This document shows positions 17,782 through 25,061 of a stretch of DNA of 64,000 bases, one piece after another. Origin of the DNA: Ga0077527 sp964531455 (GTDB lineage Bacteria > Pseudomonadota > Gammaproteobacteria > Burkholderiales > SG8-41). The first letter of the stretch is position 1, and each line of letters opens with the position of its first letter. The stretch spans positions 1 to 64,000 of the forward strand of contig CAZHFZ010000017.1 in the NCBI GenBank assembly GCA_964531455.1. The letters run 5' to 3'. The position numbers and the translations under genes are program-made. Below the pieces are notes generated by a model. The model saw only the letters and a program-made list of their open reading frames with translations. It was not told where the DNA came from and did not search any database.

Positions 17782-18468
17782 TCAAAAAATGCCTGTTTCA
17801 GCAAATATTTTTTTTGCATCGGCGGATGCCAGGCGCTGCGCCAACTCCGCCGCCGCCGCGGGCGCTCCGGGCGTCGCAGCAGCATCATAATGCGTCATGT
17901 TCTGGATCTCGTCGGGCAGTGGCGCCGCCAGCTTGACCTTGCAACCCTTGTCCATCATCACCATCAGTTCCGAAATCTGCGCCAGCCCCACGGCCCCGGG
18001 ATGCCCGGCAACCGCCAGCATGATTTCGGAGCCGGTCTTGGTGACGATGAGTTTCGTACTCAGCGCCTCCACCAGTCCGAGTTTGCTCAACAGCTTTTCG
18101 GTATAGATGCCGCTGGAAGCCTCGTTGCGGACAAAATGGCTCGCGTCCAGCAGCAGCTTCTTGAAGGATTCAACATCGCTGACAACCGGCATGGGCGCAT
18201 CGGCATGAATGACGATGCCCATGCGGGAACGACCGAGAAAACCGCGGCTGGCGGTATCGATTTTATTCAGCGCGGCCAACTCGTCCAGCACCGCCGGCGT
18301 GGCAACCACCACATCGGCAGCTTCACCTGCACTGATGCGTTTGCGTACCTCCGGAACCGGCGTGAACTCGATGGTGACTTTGGTGCCGGATTCCTGCTCA
18401 AAAGCGGCGGCCACACGGGCGACGCCGCGCTTGACGGCACCGGCGCTGAGTAATTTCAGAGTGGTCAT
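17782..18468 (-). CDS. Leaderless ModA-like solute-binding-fold protein (copy 3)
   Basis: The 228-residue protein starts directly with the first beta strand (MTTLKLLSAGAVKRGVARV), leaving no room for a signal peptide. It shares with copy 4 the motifs RISAGEAADVVVATPAVLDE, GRSRMGIVI, NEASSGIYTEKLL and PLPDEIQNMTHYDAA. It is 22 bp upstream of copy 2 and 20 bp downstream of copy 4, so the three are probably co-transcribed. The predicted location is the cytosol, unusual for this fold. The function is unknown; an intracellular ligand sensor or buffer is one possibility. Confidence 0.78.
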   Translation of the reverse strand: MTTLKLLSAGAVKRGVARVAAAFEQESGTKVTIEFTPVPEVRKRISAGEAADVVVATPAVLDELAALNKIDTASRGFLGRSRMGIVIHADAPMPVVSDVESFKKLLLDASHFVRNEASSGIYTEKLLSKLGLVEALSTKLIVTKTGSEIMLAVAGHPGAVGLAQISELMVMMDKGCKVKLAAPLPDEIQNMTHYDAAATPGAPAAAAELAQRLASADAKKIFAETGIF

Positions 18469-18488
18469 GCAGTATTCCCGGTTATGGT

Positions 18489-19178
18489 TCAGTCGATGCC
18501 GGTCGCAGCCATTACTTTGCGCGCCGCGCCAGTCGACAAAAATGCAGTGAACGCCTTTGCAGCTTGTGCATTGCCGCTGGCAACGGTCACCGCAGCGTCG
18601 TAGCCCGTGATGCTCTGCAGTTCATCCGGCAACGGACCCGCCAGCACAATCGCAACGCCTTTATCCACCAGTTCGCGGATTTCCGGCAACTGGCCGGCGC
18701 CGAGCAGGTTTTGCGGTGAAGCCGCAACGTGATCCATGACCTTGACAGTATCGGCCTGCGTCACCGTCTTGCCGGGTGTCGCCAGCCCGTGCTTCTCGAG
18801 CAGCTTGACGATGTAGTTGCCGCTGGAAGCAACGTTGACGACCACACCATCCGCTGATGCCACGGCAGCCTTGAATGCAGCCACTGAACCCAGCGCCGGT
18901 TTGGCCGCGTCCTTGCGCACCGCCAAACCCATGCGCGAACGGCCCACAGTCATGCGCGTCGCCGTGACCACCTTGTCCTGCGCAACGAAATCATCCATCG
19001 CCGATTGCGGCACGACGGCAACATCGACCGCTTCACCCGCAAGAACACGGTCGCGCACCGAAGGCGCACCAGCGAATTCGACAGCAATCTGATGACCGGA
19101 AGATTGTTCAAACTGCGCTGCGAGCTGCGTAATACCGCGTTTGACCGGTCCTGCACCCAACACTTTCAACTGCGCCAT
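18489..19178 (-). CDS. Leaderless ModA-like solute-binding-fold protein (copy 4)
   Basis: The 229-residue protein starts at MAQLKVLGAG, with GGGAG just upstream of this ATG; an in-frame TTG two codons earlier is less likely. There is no signal peptide. Conserved points shared with copy 3 are VLAGEAVDVAVVPQSAMDD, GRSRMGLAV, NVASSGNYIVKLLEKHG and PLPDELQSITGYDAAV. It lies just downstream of a Bug receptor gene (6 bp gap), making it the second gene of a receptor-plus-three-ModA-like operon. The fold-level call is firm; ligand and role are not known. Confidence 0.78.
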   Translation of the reverse strand: MAQLKVLGAGPVKRGITQLAAQFEQSSGHQIAVEFAGAPSVRDRVLAGEAVDVAVVPQSAMDDFVAQDKVVTATRMTVGRSRMGLAVRKDAAKPALGSVAAFKAAVASADGVVVNVASSGNYIVKLLEKHGLATPGKTVTQADTVKVMDHVAASPQNLLGAGQLPEIRELVDKGVAIVLAGPLPDELQSITGYDAAVTVASGNAQAAKAFTAFLSTGAARKVMAATGID

Positions 19179-19216
19179 GCGCAACTCCCGTTAGTCCTGC
19201 AATCAATCGGCCGCTT

Positions 19217-20185
19217 CTAGTCAGCTCTGGCGCCGGAATCCTTGATGACCTTTGCCCATTTCGGGATTTCGGCCTTGATATGCGCCGCAAATTTCTCGGC
19301 GCTACCGCCCTCGATGATCGCACCCTGGCTTTCCAGAAACTTCGCCACCTGCGGATCCTTGAGCACGGCATTCACTTCCACGTTGAGCTTCTGCTGCACG
19401 GCGCGAGGCGTCCCATTGACAGCAACCATGCCATGCCAGGTCGAAGCTTCGAACCCGGGTACCCCGGACTCGGCGATTGTCGGCAGATTAGGCATGGTGT
19501 CCATGCGCTTGAGCGTGGTCACGCCCAGCGGCCGCAGCCGGTTGGCATCGATATAGGCCTTCACCGAAAGCGCTGTGGCAAAAATCATCTGGCTTCGGCC
19601 GGCCAGCACATCTGTAATCGCGGGGCCTGCGCCCTTGAACGGAATATGAACCATGTCGGTCTTGGTCATGCTCTTGAACAACTCACCGGCAAGATGGGCT
19701 GCCGCACCGCTTCCAGATGACGCGTAGTTCAGTTTGCCGGGTTGCGACTTCAGATAATCAATCAGTTCCTGCACTGACTTGGCGGGAATCGAAGGATGCA
19801 CGACCAGGATGTTCGGCTGCGACGCCACCCAGGTAACCGGCACCAGATCCTTCGCCGGGTTATAGGTCATTTTTTTATAAAGCGACGAATTGGCGGCAAG
19901 AATGCTGTTGTTGGCAATCATCAGCGTATAACCATCGGCCGGACTCGTCGCAACAATCTCACCCGCGACATTGCCGCCTGCGCCCGGCCGGTTATCAAAT
20001 ACAAAGGCCTGGCCCATGCGCTCGGAGAGCTTGCTGCCGATCAGCCTTGACAGGATGTCGCTCGGCCCGCCGGGCGAGAAGGCGATCACCATGCGAATCG
20101 TCTTGGTCGGGTAATCCGCAGCCTGGGCCGCCGGCAGGGCCGCGAGCAGGGCCGCGGCAAACACAGCGAACGTTGAACGTTTCAT
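19217..20185 (-). CDS. Bug/TctC-family periplasmic solute receptor
   Basis: The 322-residue protein starts at MKRSTFAVFA, where AGGAGG lies just upstream; an in-frame start nine codons earlier (20212) has no such site. A signal peptide ends near AAQAADYPTK. Family motifs: TIRMVIAFSPGGPSDILSR, DNRPGAGGNVAGEIVATS, MVHIPFKGAGPAITDVLAGR and a C-terminal EIPKWAKVIKDSGA. It is the first gene of the run that continues with ModA-like copies 4, 3 and 2, and is divergent from the DHDPS-family gene. No TctA/TctB partners are present. The ligand is probably a carboxylate but is not determined. Confidence 0.92.
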   Translation of the reverse strand: MKRSTFAVFAAALLAALPAAQAADYPTKTIRMVIAFSPGGPSDILSRLIGSKLSERMGQAFVFDNRPGAGGNVAGEIVATSPADGYTLMIANNSILAANSSLYKKMTYNPAKDLVPVTWVASQPNILVVHPSIPAKSVQELIDYLKSQPGKLNYASSGSGAAAHLAGELFKSMTKTDMVHIPFKGAGPAITDVLAGRSQMIFATALSVKAYIDANRLRPLGVTTLKRMDTMPNLPTIAESGVPGFEASTWHGMVAVNGTPRAVQQKLNVEVNAVLKDPQVAKFLESQGAIIEGGSAEKFAAHIKAEIPKWAKVIKDSGARAD

Positions 20186-20279
20186 GACTGTCCCCTCCTG
20201 TTGCGGACGCATCTTCTGCGCGACCGGGCTGCCAGCTTAACAACAGCCCCCGGTGCTGACAATGCGGATTGCCCTGTGT

Positions 20280-20308
20280 TTGGGCGACGACCTAGGCGAT
20301 GCTATTCT
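20280..20308 (+). promoter_or_regulatory. Candidate sigma-70 promoter for the lyase-amidohydrolase pair
   Basis: TTGGGC (20280-20285) and TATTCT (20303-20308) are separated by 17 bp, a normal spacing. They lie about 60 bp before the ATG at 20368 in the divergent gap with the receptor operon. Both boxes deviate from consensus, so this is a tentative call. Confidence 0.35.
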
Positions 20309-20367
20309 ATGGGCCCTGTCGGCGCGCCGCGCCGCTGTTTGCGATACAGCCTCCGAGGAACCCATTC

Positions 20368-21303
20368 ATGAGCAAAACCCAACAACGCATCAAGGGCGTG
20401 CTGTCCCCCGTCGTCACCCCATTCGACAAGGATCTGAATCCGGATACCGCTCGCTTCATCACCCATTGCAAATGGCTGATCTCGCAGGGTTGCGGCCTCG
20501 CCGCATTCGGCACCAACAGCGAAGCCAATTCGCTGTCGGTCAATGAACGCATGGCGCTTCTGGACGCGGCACTCGCCGCCGGCATAGACCCCGCGCGCAT
20601 GATGCCGGGCACCGGCTGCTGTTCGATTTCCGATTCAGTGCGTCTGACCGAACACGCCGTTAAAGCCGGCTGTGCCGGCGCGCTGATGCTGCCGCCGTTT
20701 TACTACAAGGGCGTCAGCGACGAAGGCCTTTACCGCAACTACTCCGAGATCATCGAGCGCGTCGGCGACAACCGCCTGCGTATTTACCTGTACCACATCC
20801 CGCCCGTCGCGGTAGTTGGCATCACCCCGAACCTCGTTGAACGCCTGCTGAAGAAATACCCGACAGCCATCGCCGGCATGAAAGACAGCTCAGGCGACTG
20901 GAAAAACACCAAGACTTTCCTTGATGCGTTTGCCAAGAGCGGCTTCGACGTGTTTGCCGGCAGCGAATCCTTCCTGCTCGCCAATATGCAAAACGGTGGT
21001 GCGGGCTGCATCTCGGCCACGGCCAACGTCAATCCGGGGCCGATCGACAAACTGTTCCGAGAATGGAAAAACGCGGATGCTGAAGCGCAACAGAAAGCGC
21101 TCGATGTCGTGCGCAGCACCTTCGGCAACAGCAAGTACCTGATGATCGCGGCACTGAAGGCCGGCATCGCGCAATACAGCGGTGACGATCAATGGTGCAC
21201 CGTGCGTCCGCCGCTGGTGGAACTGAACAAAGAGCAGCGCGCTTCACTGGCAGCCGAACTGAAAGCCATCGGCTTCCAGATGCCCGGTCTCAAAGCTGCA
21301 TAA
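20368..21303 (+). CDS. Dihydrodipicolinate synthase/N-acetylneuraminate lyase family protein
   Basis: The 311-residue protein starts at MSKTQQRIKG, with GAGGAA upstream of the ATG. It is a class I TIM-barrel lyase: SPVVTPFDKDLNPDT near the N-terminus, YLYHIPP with the catalytic Tyr, and AGMKDSSGD with the Schiff-base Lys. The usual GTTGE or GSTGE substrate loop is GTNSEANSL here, so it is not a standard DapA. Relatives cleave or dehydrate 2-keto-3-deoxy sugar acids or similar pyruvate-derived compounds. Pairing with a COG3618-type amidohydrolase 29 bp downstream suggests a short uronate-, aldarate- or pyrone-type catabolic route. The substrate is unknown. Confidence 0.85.
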   Translation: MSKTQQRIKGVLSPVVTPFDKDLNPDTARFITHCKWLISQGCGLAAFGTNSEANSLSVNERMALLDAALAAGIDPARMMPGTGCCSISDSVRLTEHAVKAGCAGALMLPPFYYKGVSDEGLYRNYSEIIERVGDNRLRIYLYHIPPVAVVGITPNLVERLLKKYPTAIAGMKDSSGDWKNTKTFLDAFAKSGFDVFAGSESFLLANMQNGGAGCISATANVNPGPIDKLFREWKNADAEAQQKALDVVRSTFGNSKYLMIAALKAGIAQYSGDDQWCTVRPPLVELNKEQRASLAAELKAIGFQMPGLKAA

Positions 21304-21310
21304 ATATATT

Positions 21311-21327
21311 AATAAAATCAATAACTT
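21311..21327 (+). promoter_or_regulatory. AT-rich intercistronic motif, copy C
   Basis: AATAAAATCAATAACTT lies between the lyase stop codon (21303) and the amidohydrolase ATG (21333), which has no Shine-Dalgarno. It matches the motif after the aldolase (8171-8190) with one substitution in the core. An AU-rich translation-initiation role would explain the missing ribosome site; this is inference. Confidence 0.4.
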
Positions 21328-21332
21328 ATAAT

Positions 21333-22232
21333 ATGTCCGTCAATACGCCGACCGAAACTGCGCCGCTGTGCGCAGCACCGGATTTCCAGCCGCATGCACC
21401 GAAAATAAAAATGCCGGCGCTGGCCTGCGACACCCACGCGCATGTGCTCGGTCCCGCCGCGCAATACGACTATTCATCCGCGCGGGTCTACACACCGCCC
21501 GACTGCGTGGCGAAAGACTACCGGCACATGCTCGACACGCTGGGCGTCACCCGCGCGGTGCTGATTCAGCCCAGCGTCTACGGCACGGACAACACGGCAA
21601 TGCTCGATGCGATGAAAGCCGATCCGCAGCGGTTGCGCGGCGTTGCGGTGGTCGACCCTTCGATCAGTGATGCCGAATTAAAAATGATGCATGCCCTCGG
21701 CGTACGCGGCGTGCGCGTCAACATCGTTGACGTGAAGGATCGCAAGCCGGGTTCACTGCCAATGGACACGCTGCGGCCGCTGGCCACGCGCATCGCACCG
21801 ATGGGCTGGCATATGGAATTCCTGATGCATGCCGATGAATTCCCGGACCTCGACCACAGCTTCGCCGATTTTCCGGTACCCATTGTGCTGGGCCATCTCG
21901 GCTATATGAAAACGTCGCTGGGTATTGATGCGCCGGGGTTTCAGGCGCTGCTGCGCCTGATGCAAGCCGGCAAGGCCTGGGTCAAACTCACCGGACCGTA
22001 CCGCATTTCCGCGCAACCGATGCCGCATACCGACACCGTACCGTTTGCACATGTCTTGCTGAAAGCCAATGCCGAACGCGTGATCTGGGGCACCGACTGG
22101 CCGCACGTCATGATGAAAGGCGCGATGCCCAATGACGGCGACCTCTGCGACCTGCTGCAGCAGTGGGTGCCGGATGAAAAGCAGCGCGAGCAGGTGCTGG
22201 TCAGCAATCCCGCCCGGCTGTACGGTTTCTAG
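21333..22232 (+). CDS. Amidohydrolase-2 family hydrolase (LigI/galactarolactone-type, COG3618-like)
   Basis: The 299-residue protein is taken from the ATG at 21333 (MSVNTPTETAPL). CDTHAHVLGP carries the HxH motif, LIQPSVYGTDN follows, and WGTDWPHV gives the C-terminal Asp of the active site. Middle signatures are GHLGYMKTS and KLTGPYR. This resembles 2-pyrone-4,6-dicarboxylate lactonase (LigI) and related sugar-lactone hydrolases or isomerases. It shares a transcript with the DHDPS-family lyase. In Agrobacterium a similar pairing serves galactarate breakdown, which is only a suggestion here. The start lacks a Shine-Dalgarno and follows an AT-rich motif. Confidence 0.82.
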   Translation: MSVNTPTETAPLCAAPDFQPHAPKIKMPALACDTHAHVLGPAAQYDYSSARVYTPPDCVAKDYRHMLDTLGVTRAVLIQPSVYGTDNTAMLDAMKADPQRLRGVAVVDPSISDAELKMMHALGVRGVRVNIVDVKDRKPGSLPMDTLRPLATRIAPMGWHMEFLMHADEFPDLDHSFADFPVPIVLGHLGYMKTSLGIDAPGFQALLRLMQAGKAWVKLTGPYRISAQPMPHTDTVPFAHVLLKANAERVIWGTDWPHVMMKGAMPNDGDLCDLLQQWVPDEKQREQVLVSNPARLYGF

Positions 22233-22259
22233 AGCAGGTACCGCTTCACAGCCCACGCA

Positions 22260-23207
22260 TCACAGTCCTAACTCTTTCATGTACTTCAGCACCCCGGCAT
22301 GAATCAGATCCCGGGTCGGCGCCCCAGCCAAAGTATTGGCCAGCGTCGATTCCGCCGCCTGATCGAGCTTTGCGGTCAGTGCGGCCTGCCCCTGATGCAG
22401 GGCCTTCGCGAGCCGGTAAGCCACATCATCCGGCAATGACGCACGCGCCAGCACAAAAGGCCATGACCCCACCGAATTGACCGGGCCCTGTTGCCCGGGA
22501 TCTCGATGGCCGACCTCCAGCCGGGAGGGAGCGGCATGCGGGCCAACTCGTACCCGCCCGACCAGACGTTCGGAGACTTCATCATCCGGAGGGATACACG
22601 CAACCCNNNNNNNNNNGATTTCATCAGCACTCGGCGAGATGAAACGCATGCCCTTGGGATTCTTGGCGATGTTCATGAACGGCGGCCAGCCCACGCCGCC
22701 GCCCCACATCGCCGCCGCTTCACCGCTGTTAACCAGGGGCGGACCGTCGCCGGCTTTCTCCAGCAGCCGTGCGTCAAAATCCTTTTTGATGTCGAGGCCA
22801 AGTCCGTCGAAGACATAACGCGCCAGAACGACAAATCCGGAGCTGGACGCGCCCCACACCACGGTCTTGCCGACGAGGTCGCTGATGCTCTGATAAGGAC
22901 TGTCGGCGCGCACCATGAACATGCCCGCCTGCGAATAAGTGGCGTTGATGATGCGGATGTTTTTGCAGGGCGCGCGGCCGATGCCGTTGATCGCTTCGTA
23001 GGTCACTTCGCCGGTAGCCAGCGCAATGTCGAGCGACCCGTCTTCGATACGGCCGACGTTTTCGCCGCTGCCTTTGGTGTTGATCGGCTCGATGTCCAGC
23101 GTCGGATCGGTGGCGTTGAGCACCTCGGCATAAGGCCAGCCATAGGCAGGAAATCCGCCGCCGGGTGTGGCAGTGCCCAGCACGACTTTTGTTTTTTGCG
23201 TTGTCAT
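22260..23207 (-). CDS. TAXI-family solute-binding protein, leaderless and interrupted by an assembly gap
   Basis: The coding start is taken at MTTQKTKVVLGTATPGGG, where GGAG and GGGGA lie upstream. The N-terminal half is typical of TAXI-TRAP receptors: NTKGSGENVGRIEDGSLDIAL, VRADSPYQSISDLVGKTVVW and AGDGPPLVNSGEAAAMWGGG. The C-terminal half resumes with GPVNSVGSWPFVLAR and DDVAYRLAKAL. Between them are ten Ns and about 100 bases that do not fit the family. The normal TAXI signal peptide is missing: the first residue is followed at once by the first beta strand. No TRAP permease gene is near. It is probably a real gene with a damaged assembly, not proven to be a pseudogene. Confidence 0.7.
   Translation of the reverse strand: MTTQKTKVVLGTATPGGGFPAYGWPYAEVLNATDPTLDIEPINTKGSGENVGRIEDGSLDIALATGEVTYEAINGIGRAPCKNIRIINATYSQAGMFMVRADSPYQSISDLVGKTVVWGASSSGFVVLARYVFDGLGLDIKKDFDARLLEKAGDGPPLVNSGEAAAMWGGGVGWPPFMNIAKNPKGMRFISPSADEIXXXXVACIPPDDEVSERLVGRVRVGPHAAPSRLEVGHRDPGQQGPVNSVGSWPFVLARASLPDDVAYRLAKALHQGQAALTAKLDQAAESTLANTLAGAPTRDLIHAGVLKYMKELGL
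22503..22606. other. Segment that appears misassembled inside the TAXI gene
   Basis: The sequence next to the N run breaks the TAXI reading. Read on the plus strand it gives a smooth, very GC3-rich peptide (MADLQPGGSGMRANSYPPDQ, then TFGDFIIRRDTR), unlike the flanking gene. Together with the ten Ns this suggests a chimeric join from another molecule. The edges are approximate. Confidence 0.5.
22607..22616. other. Assembly gap (10 N)
   Basis: A run of ten Ns, a conventional short scaffold gap of unknown true length, within the TAXI-family gene. Confidence 0.98.
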
Positions 23208-23292
23208 TCCCCAATCTCCTCCAAGGATCGAAAGCCGGAGTGTAATCGTTAACCGTGACTGCCGGTCAAACAGGAAAAGGCTGTTATACGAT

Positions 23293-24072
23293 ATGGCCAT
23301 GTCACTGCCTGCCCTCCCGCATCCCGGACGCGTCGCCACGCTGCTGCTGCTCGTGTTGGGACCGCTCGCGTGGCTGATGTTCGGGCACGGCGAACCGGTC
23401 CTGCAGGATCGTGGTTATCACATATTCGCCGACAGCCGCAGCTGCCTCGGCATTGCCAATTTCGGCAACATTGTCTCGAACCTGCTGTTCCTGCTGACGG
23501 GTCTTGGCGGCCTGGCATGGTGCTGGCGCGACCGCTGCGGCGCATGGCGCTCATGGCTGGTGTTCTTTGCCGGCGTGACGCTGGTATTTTTCGGCTCTGC
23601 TTATTACCACAGCAATCCCAATGACTACACCCTGGTGTGGGATCGATTGCCGATGACAGTTGCGTTCATGGGACTGTTTACCGCGCTGATCTGCGAACAC
23701 ATTGAATCACGGCTGGAAATACCTTTGCTCACGGGCGCACTGGCGGTCGGCCTGTTCAGCGTATTGTGGTGGCGGCTGAGCGGCGACCTGCGCCTGTATA
23801 TCTGGGTGCAGGGAGCACCACTGCTGGCCATACCTTATGTGGTGGCTGCGTTTCCGTGTTGTTTCAGCTTGCGTCACTACCTTCTTTACGGGGTCGGCCT
23901 CTACGCAATGGCCAAGATTGCGGAACTGAAGGACTTTGAAATGTTTGTGGCAACCGCCGGAGTGATCAGCGGGCACAGCGCCAAGCATCTGCTTGCCGCG
24001 CTGGCAGTGTATTGCGTACTGCGGATGCTGCAACAACGTCAGAGTTTGACGCCGGTGGCCTCTTCCCAGTAA
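23293..24072 (+). CDS. Alkaline ceramidase-like membrane hydrolase
   Basis: The 259-residue protein is taken from the ATG at 23293 (MAMSLPALPH). It has about seven hydrophobic segments. Motifs of the ceramidase/alkaline ceramidase superfamily are in order: FADSRSCLGIANFGNIVSNL, SAYYHSNPNDYTLVWDRLPM and SGHSAKHLLAALA, giving the Ser, His, Asp and C-terminal His pair that hold the zinc in relatives. Eukaryotic members hydrolyse ceramides; the bacterial members' substrate is not established, and most bacteria lack sphingolipids. It runs convergently into the next gene with a 34-bp overlap. The neighbours do not suggest lipid metabolism, apart from plsC-cdsA 3 kb away. Confidence 0.75.
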   Translation: MAMSLPALPHPGRVATLLLLVLGPLAWLMFGHGEPVLQDRGYHIFADSRSCLGIANFGNIVSNLLFLLTGLGGLAWCWRDRCGAWRSWLVFFAGVTLVFFGSAYYHSNPNDYTLVWDRLPMTVAFMGLFTALICEHIESRLEIPLLTGALAVGLFSVLWWRLSGDLRLYIWVQGAPLLAIPYVVAAFPCCFSLRHYLLYGVGLYAMAKIAELKDFEMFVATAGVISGHSAKHLLAALAVYCVLRMLQQRQSLTPVASSQ

Positions 24073-24935
24073 CGCACGATCTCGGTCTGATCAACCTTCG
24101 CACCGACCTTGGCCACCGCATCATCCCAAAGTTCGGACACCTTTTCACCCAACGGTACTGCGGCACCGATGGCATGCGCCGTATCCACCGCGATTTTGAC
24201 GTCCTTTGCAATGAAACTGAGCGCCATGCCTGTGGCGTATTTGTGCGTGAGGATCTGCGGGATGACTTTTTTCTCGATCGGGTGATTGCGGCCGGCGCAC
24301 ATCGGTACCAGCGCATCGGCCATCATCTTCGGATCGAGTCCGAATTTCTTGCCGATGGTCAGCGCCTCGATGGCATTGATCAGCGCACAGGCATTGACGT
24401 AATTGGCCAGCGCCTTCATTGCATGCGCCGACCCCACAGGGCCGCAATGGGTCACGCCGCGCCCCATCGCCTTCAGCACCGGGGTGCAGCGCGCAACCAG
24501 TTCATCGCTGCCGCCGGCCATGATGTCCAGTGAACCGTCTTTTGCAAACATCACGCCGCCCATCACCGGCGCATCGACCATGTGCAGTCCGAGTTTTTCC
24601 AGCGCCTCGGCCGTAGTCCGCGTTCCCGTCGGATCACAAGTGCCCATGTCAATCAGCACCGTATCCTTGGCCATCGCAGCGGCAGCGCCACCTTCCAGCA
24701 TGACTTTGCGCACGATCTTGTCGTCGGGAAGCATCGTCACAACGGCATCAGCACCCCGCGCGAGTTCCGCCAGCGACGCGGCAGCCTTGCCGCCATGCTG
24801 TGCCACAAACGCCGCCGCGGTTTCCGCGCGTGCATCAAACACCGTGACCTCAAATCCGCCTTTGAGCAGATTTGCCGCCATCGGATTGCCCATATTGCCA
24901 ACGCCGATAAAACCGATTTTTTTGATGATGTTCAT
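24039..24935 (-). CDS. 3-hydroxyisobutyrate dehydrogenase-family NAD(P) oxidoreductase
   Basis: The 298-residue beta-hydroxyacid dehydrogenase has the Rossmann motif IGFIGVGNMGNPMAANLLKG at the N-terminus, VDAPVMGGVMFAKDG (family DAPVSGG) for substrate binding, and the catalytic Lys in GSAHAMKALANYVNA. Relatives oxidise 3-hydroxyisobutyrate or reduce tartronate semialdehyde (GarR/GlxR). It is the last gene of a minus-strand run GlcG-cupin-D-threonine-aldolase-like-this gene, with a long hairpin repeat (24959-25047) in the gap upstream. A role with hydroxy amino acid or glycolate-type metabolites is plausible but not shown. Confidence 0.87.
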   Translation of the reverse strand: MNIIKKIGFIGVGNMGNPMAANLLKGGFEVTVFDARAETAAAFVAQHGGKAAASLAELARGADAVVTMLPDDKIVRKVMLEGGAAAAMAKDTVLIDMGTCDPTGTRTTAEALEKLGLHMVDAPVMGGVMFAKDGSLDIMAGGSDELVARCTPVLKAMGRGVTHCGPVGSAHAMKALANYVNACALINAIEALTIGKKFGLDPKMMADALVPMCAGRNHPIEKKVIPQILTHKYATGMALSFIAKDVKIAVDTAHAIGAAVPLGEKVSELWDDAVAKVGAKVDQTEIVRYWEEATGVKL

Positions 24936-24958
24936 CAGGAAACCCCTATATCAAAGGC

Positions 24959-25047
24959 AGCCACAGAGGGCACAGAGACGTTCAAAACCGGAAGCCTGTG
25001 GCGAGTCGGCTCAGATTTTCTCTTTGAACTCTGTGCCCTCTGTGGCT
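24959..25047. repeat. Long hairpin element, family 1, copy 1
   Basis: Perfect 19-bp inverted arms, AGCCACAGAGGGCACAGAG (24959-24977) and its complement (25029-25047), flank a 51-bp loop. The arm has a 9-bp period (CCACAGAGG, GCACAGAGA). The same arms with a different loop occur at 46773-46882. The element sits between two genes of one minus-strand run. It encodes nothing and has no insertion-sequence gene; a MITE- or REP-like element is likely. Confidence 0.85.
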
Positions 25048-25061
25048 AAGGTTTTAAATCC

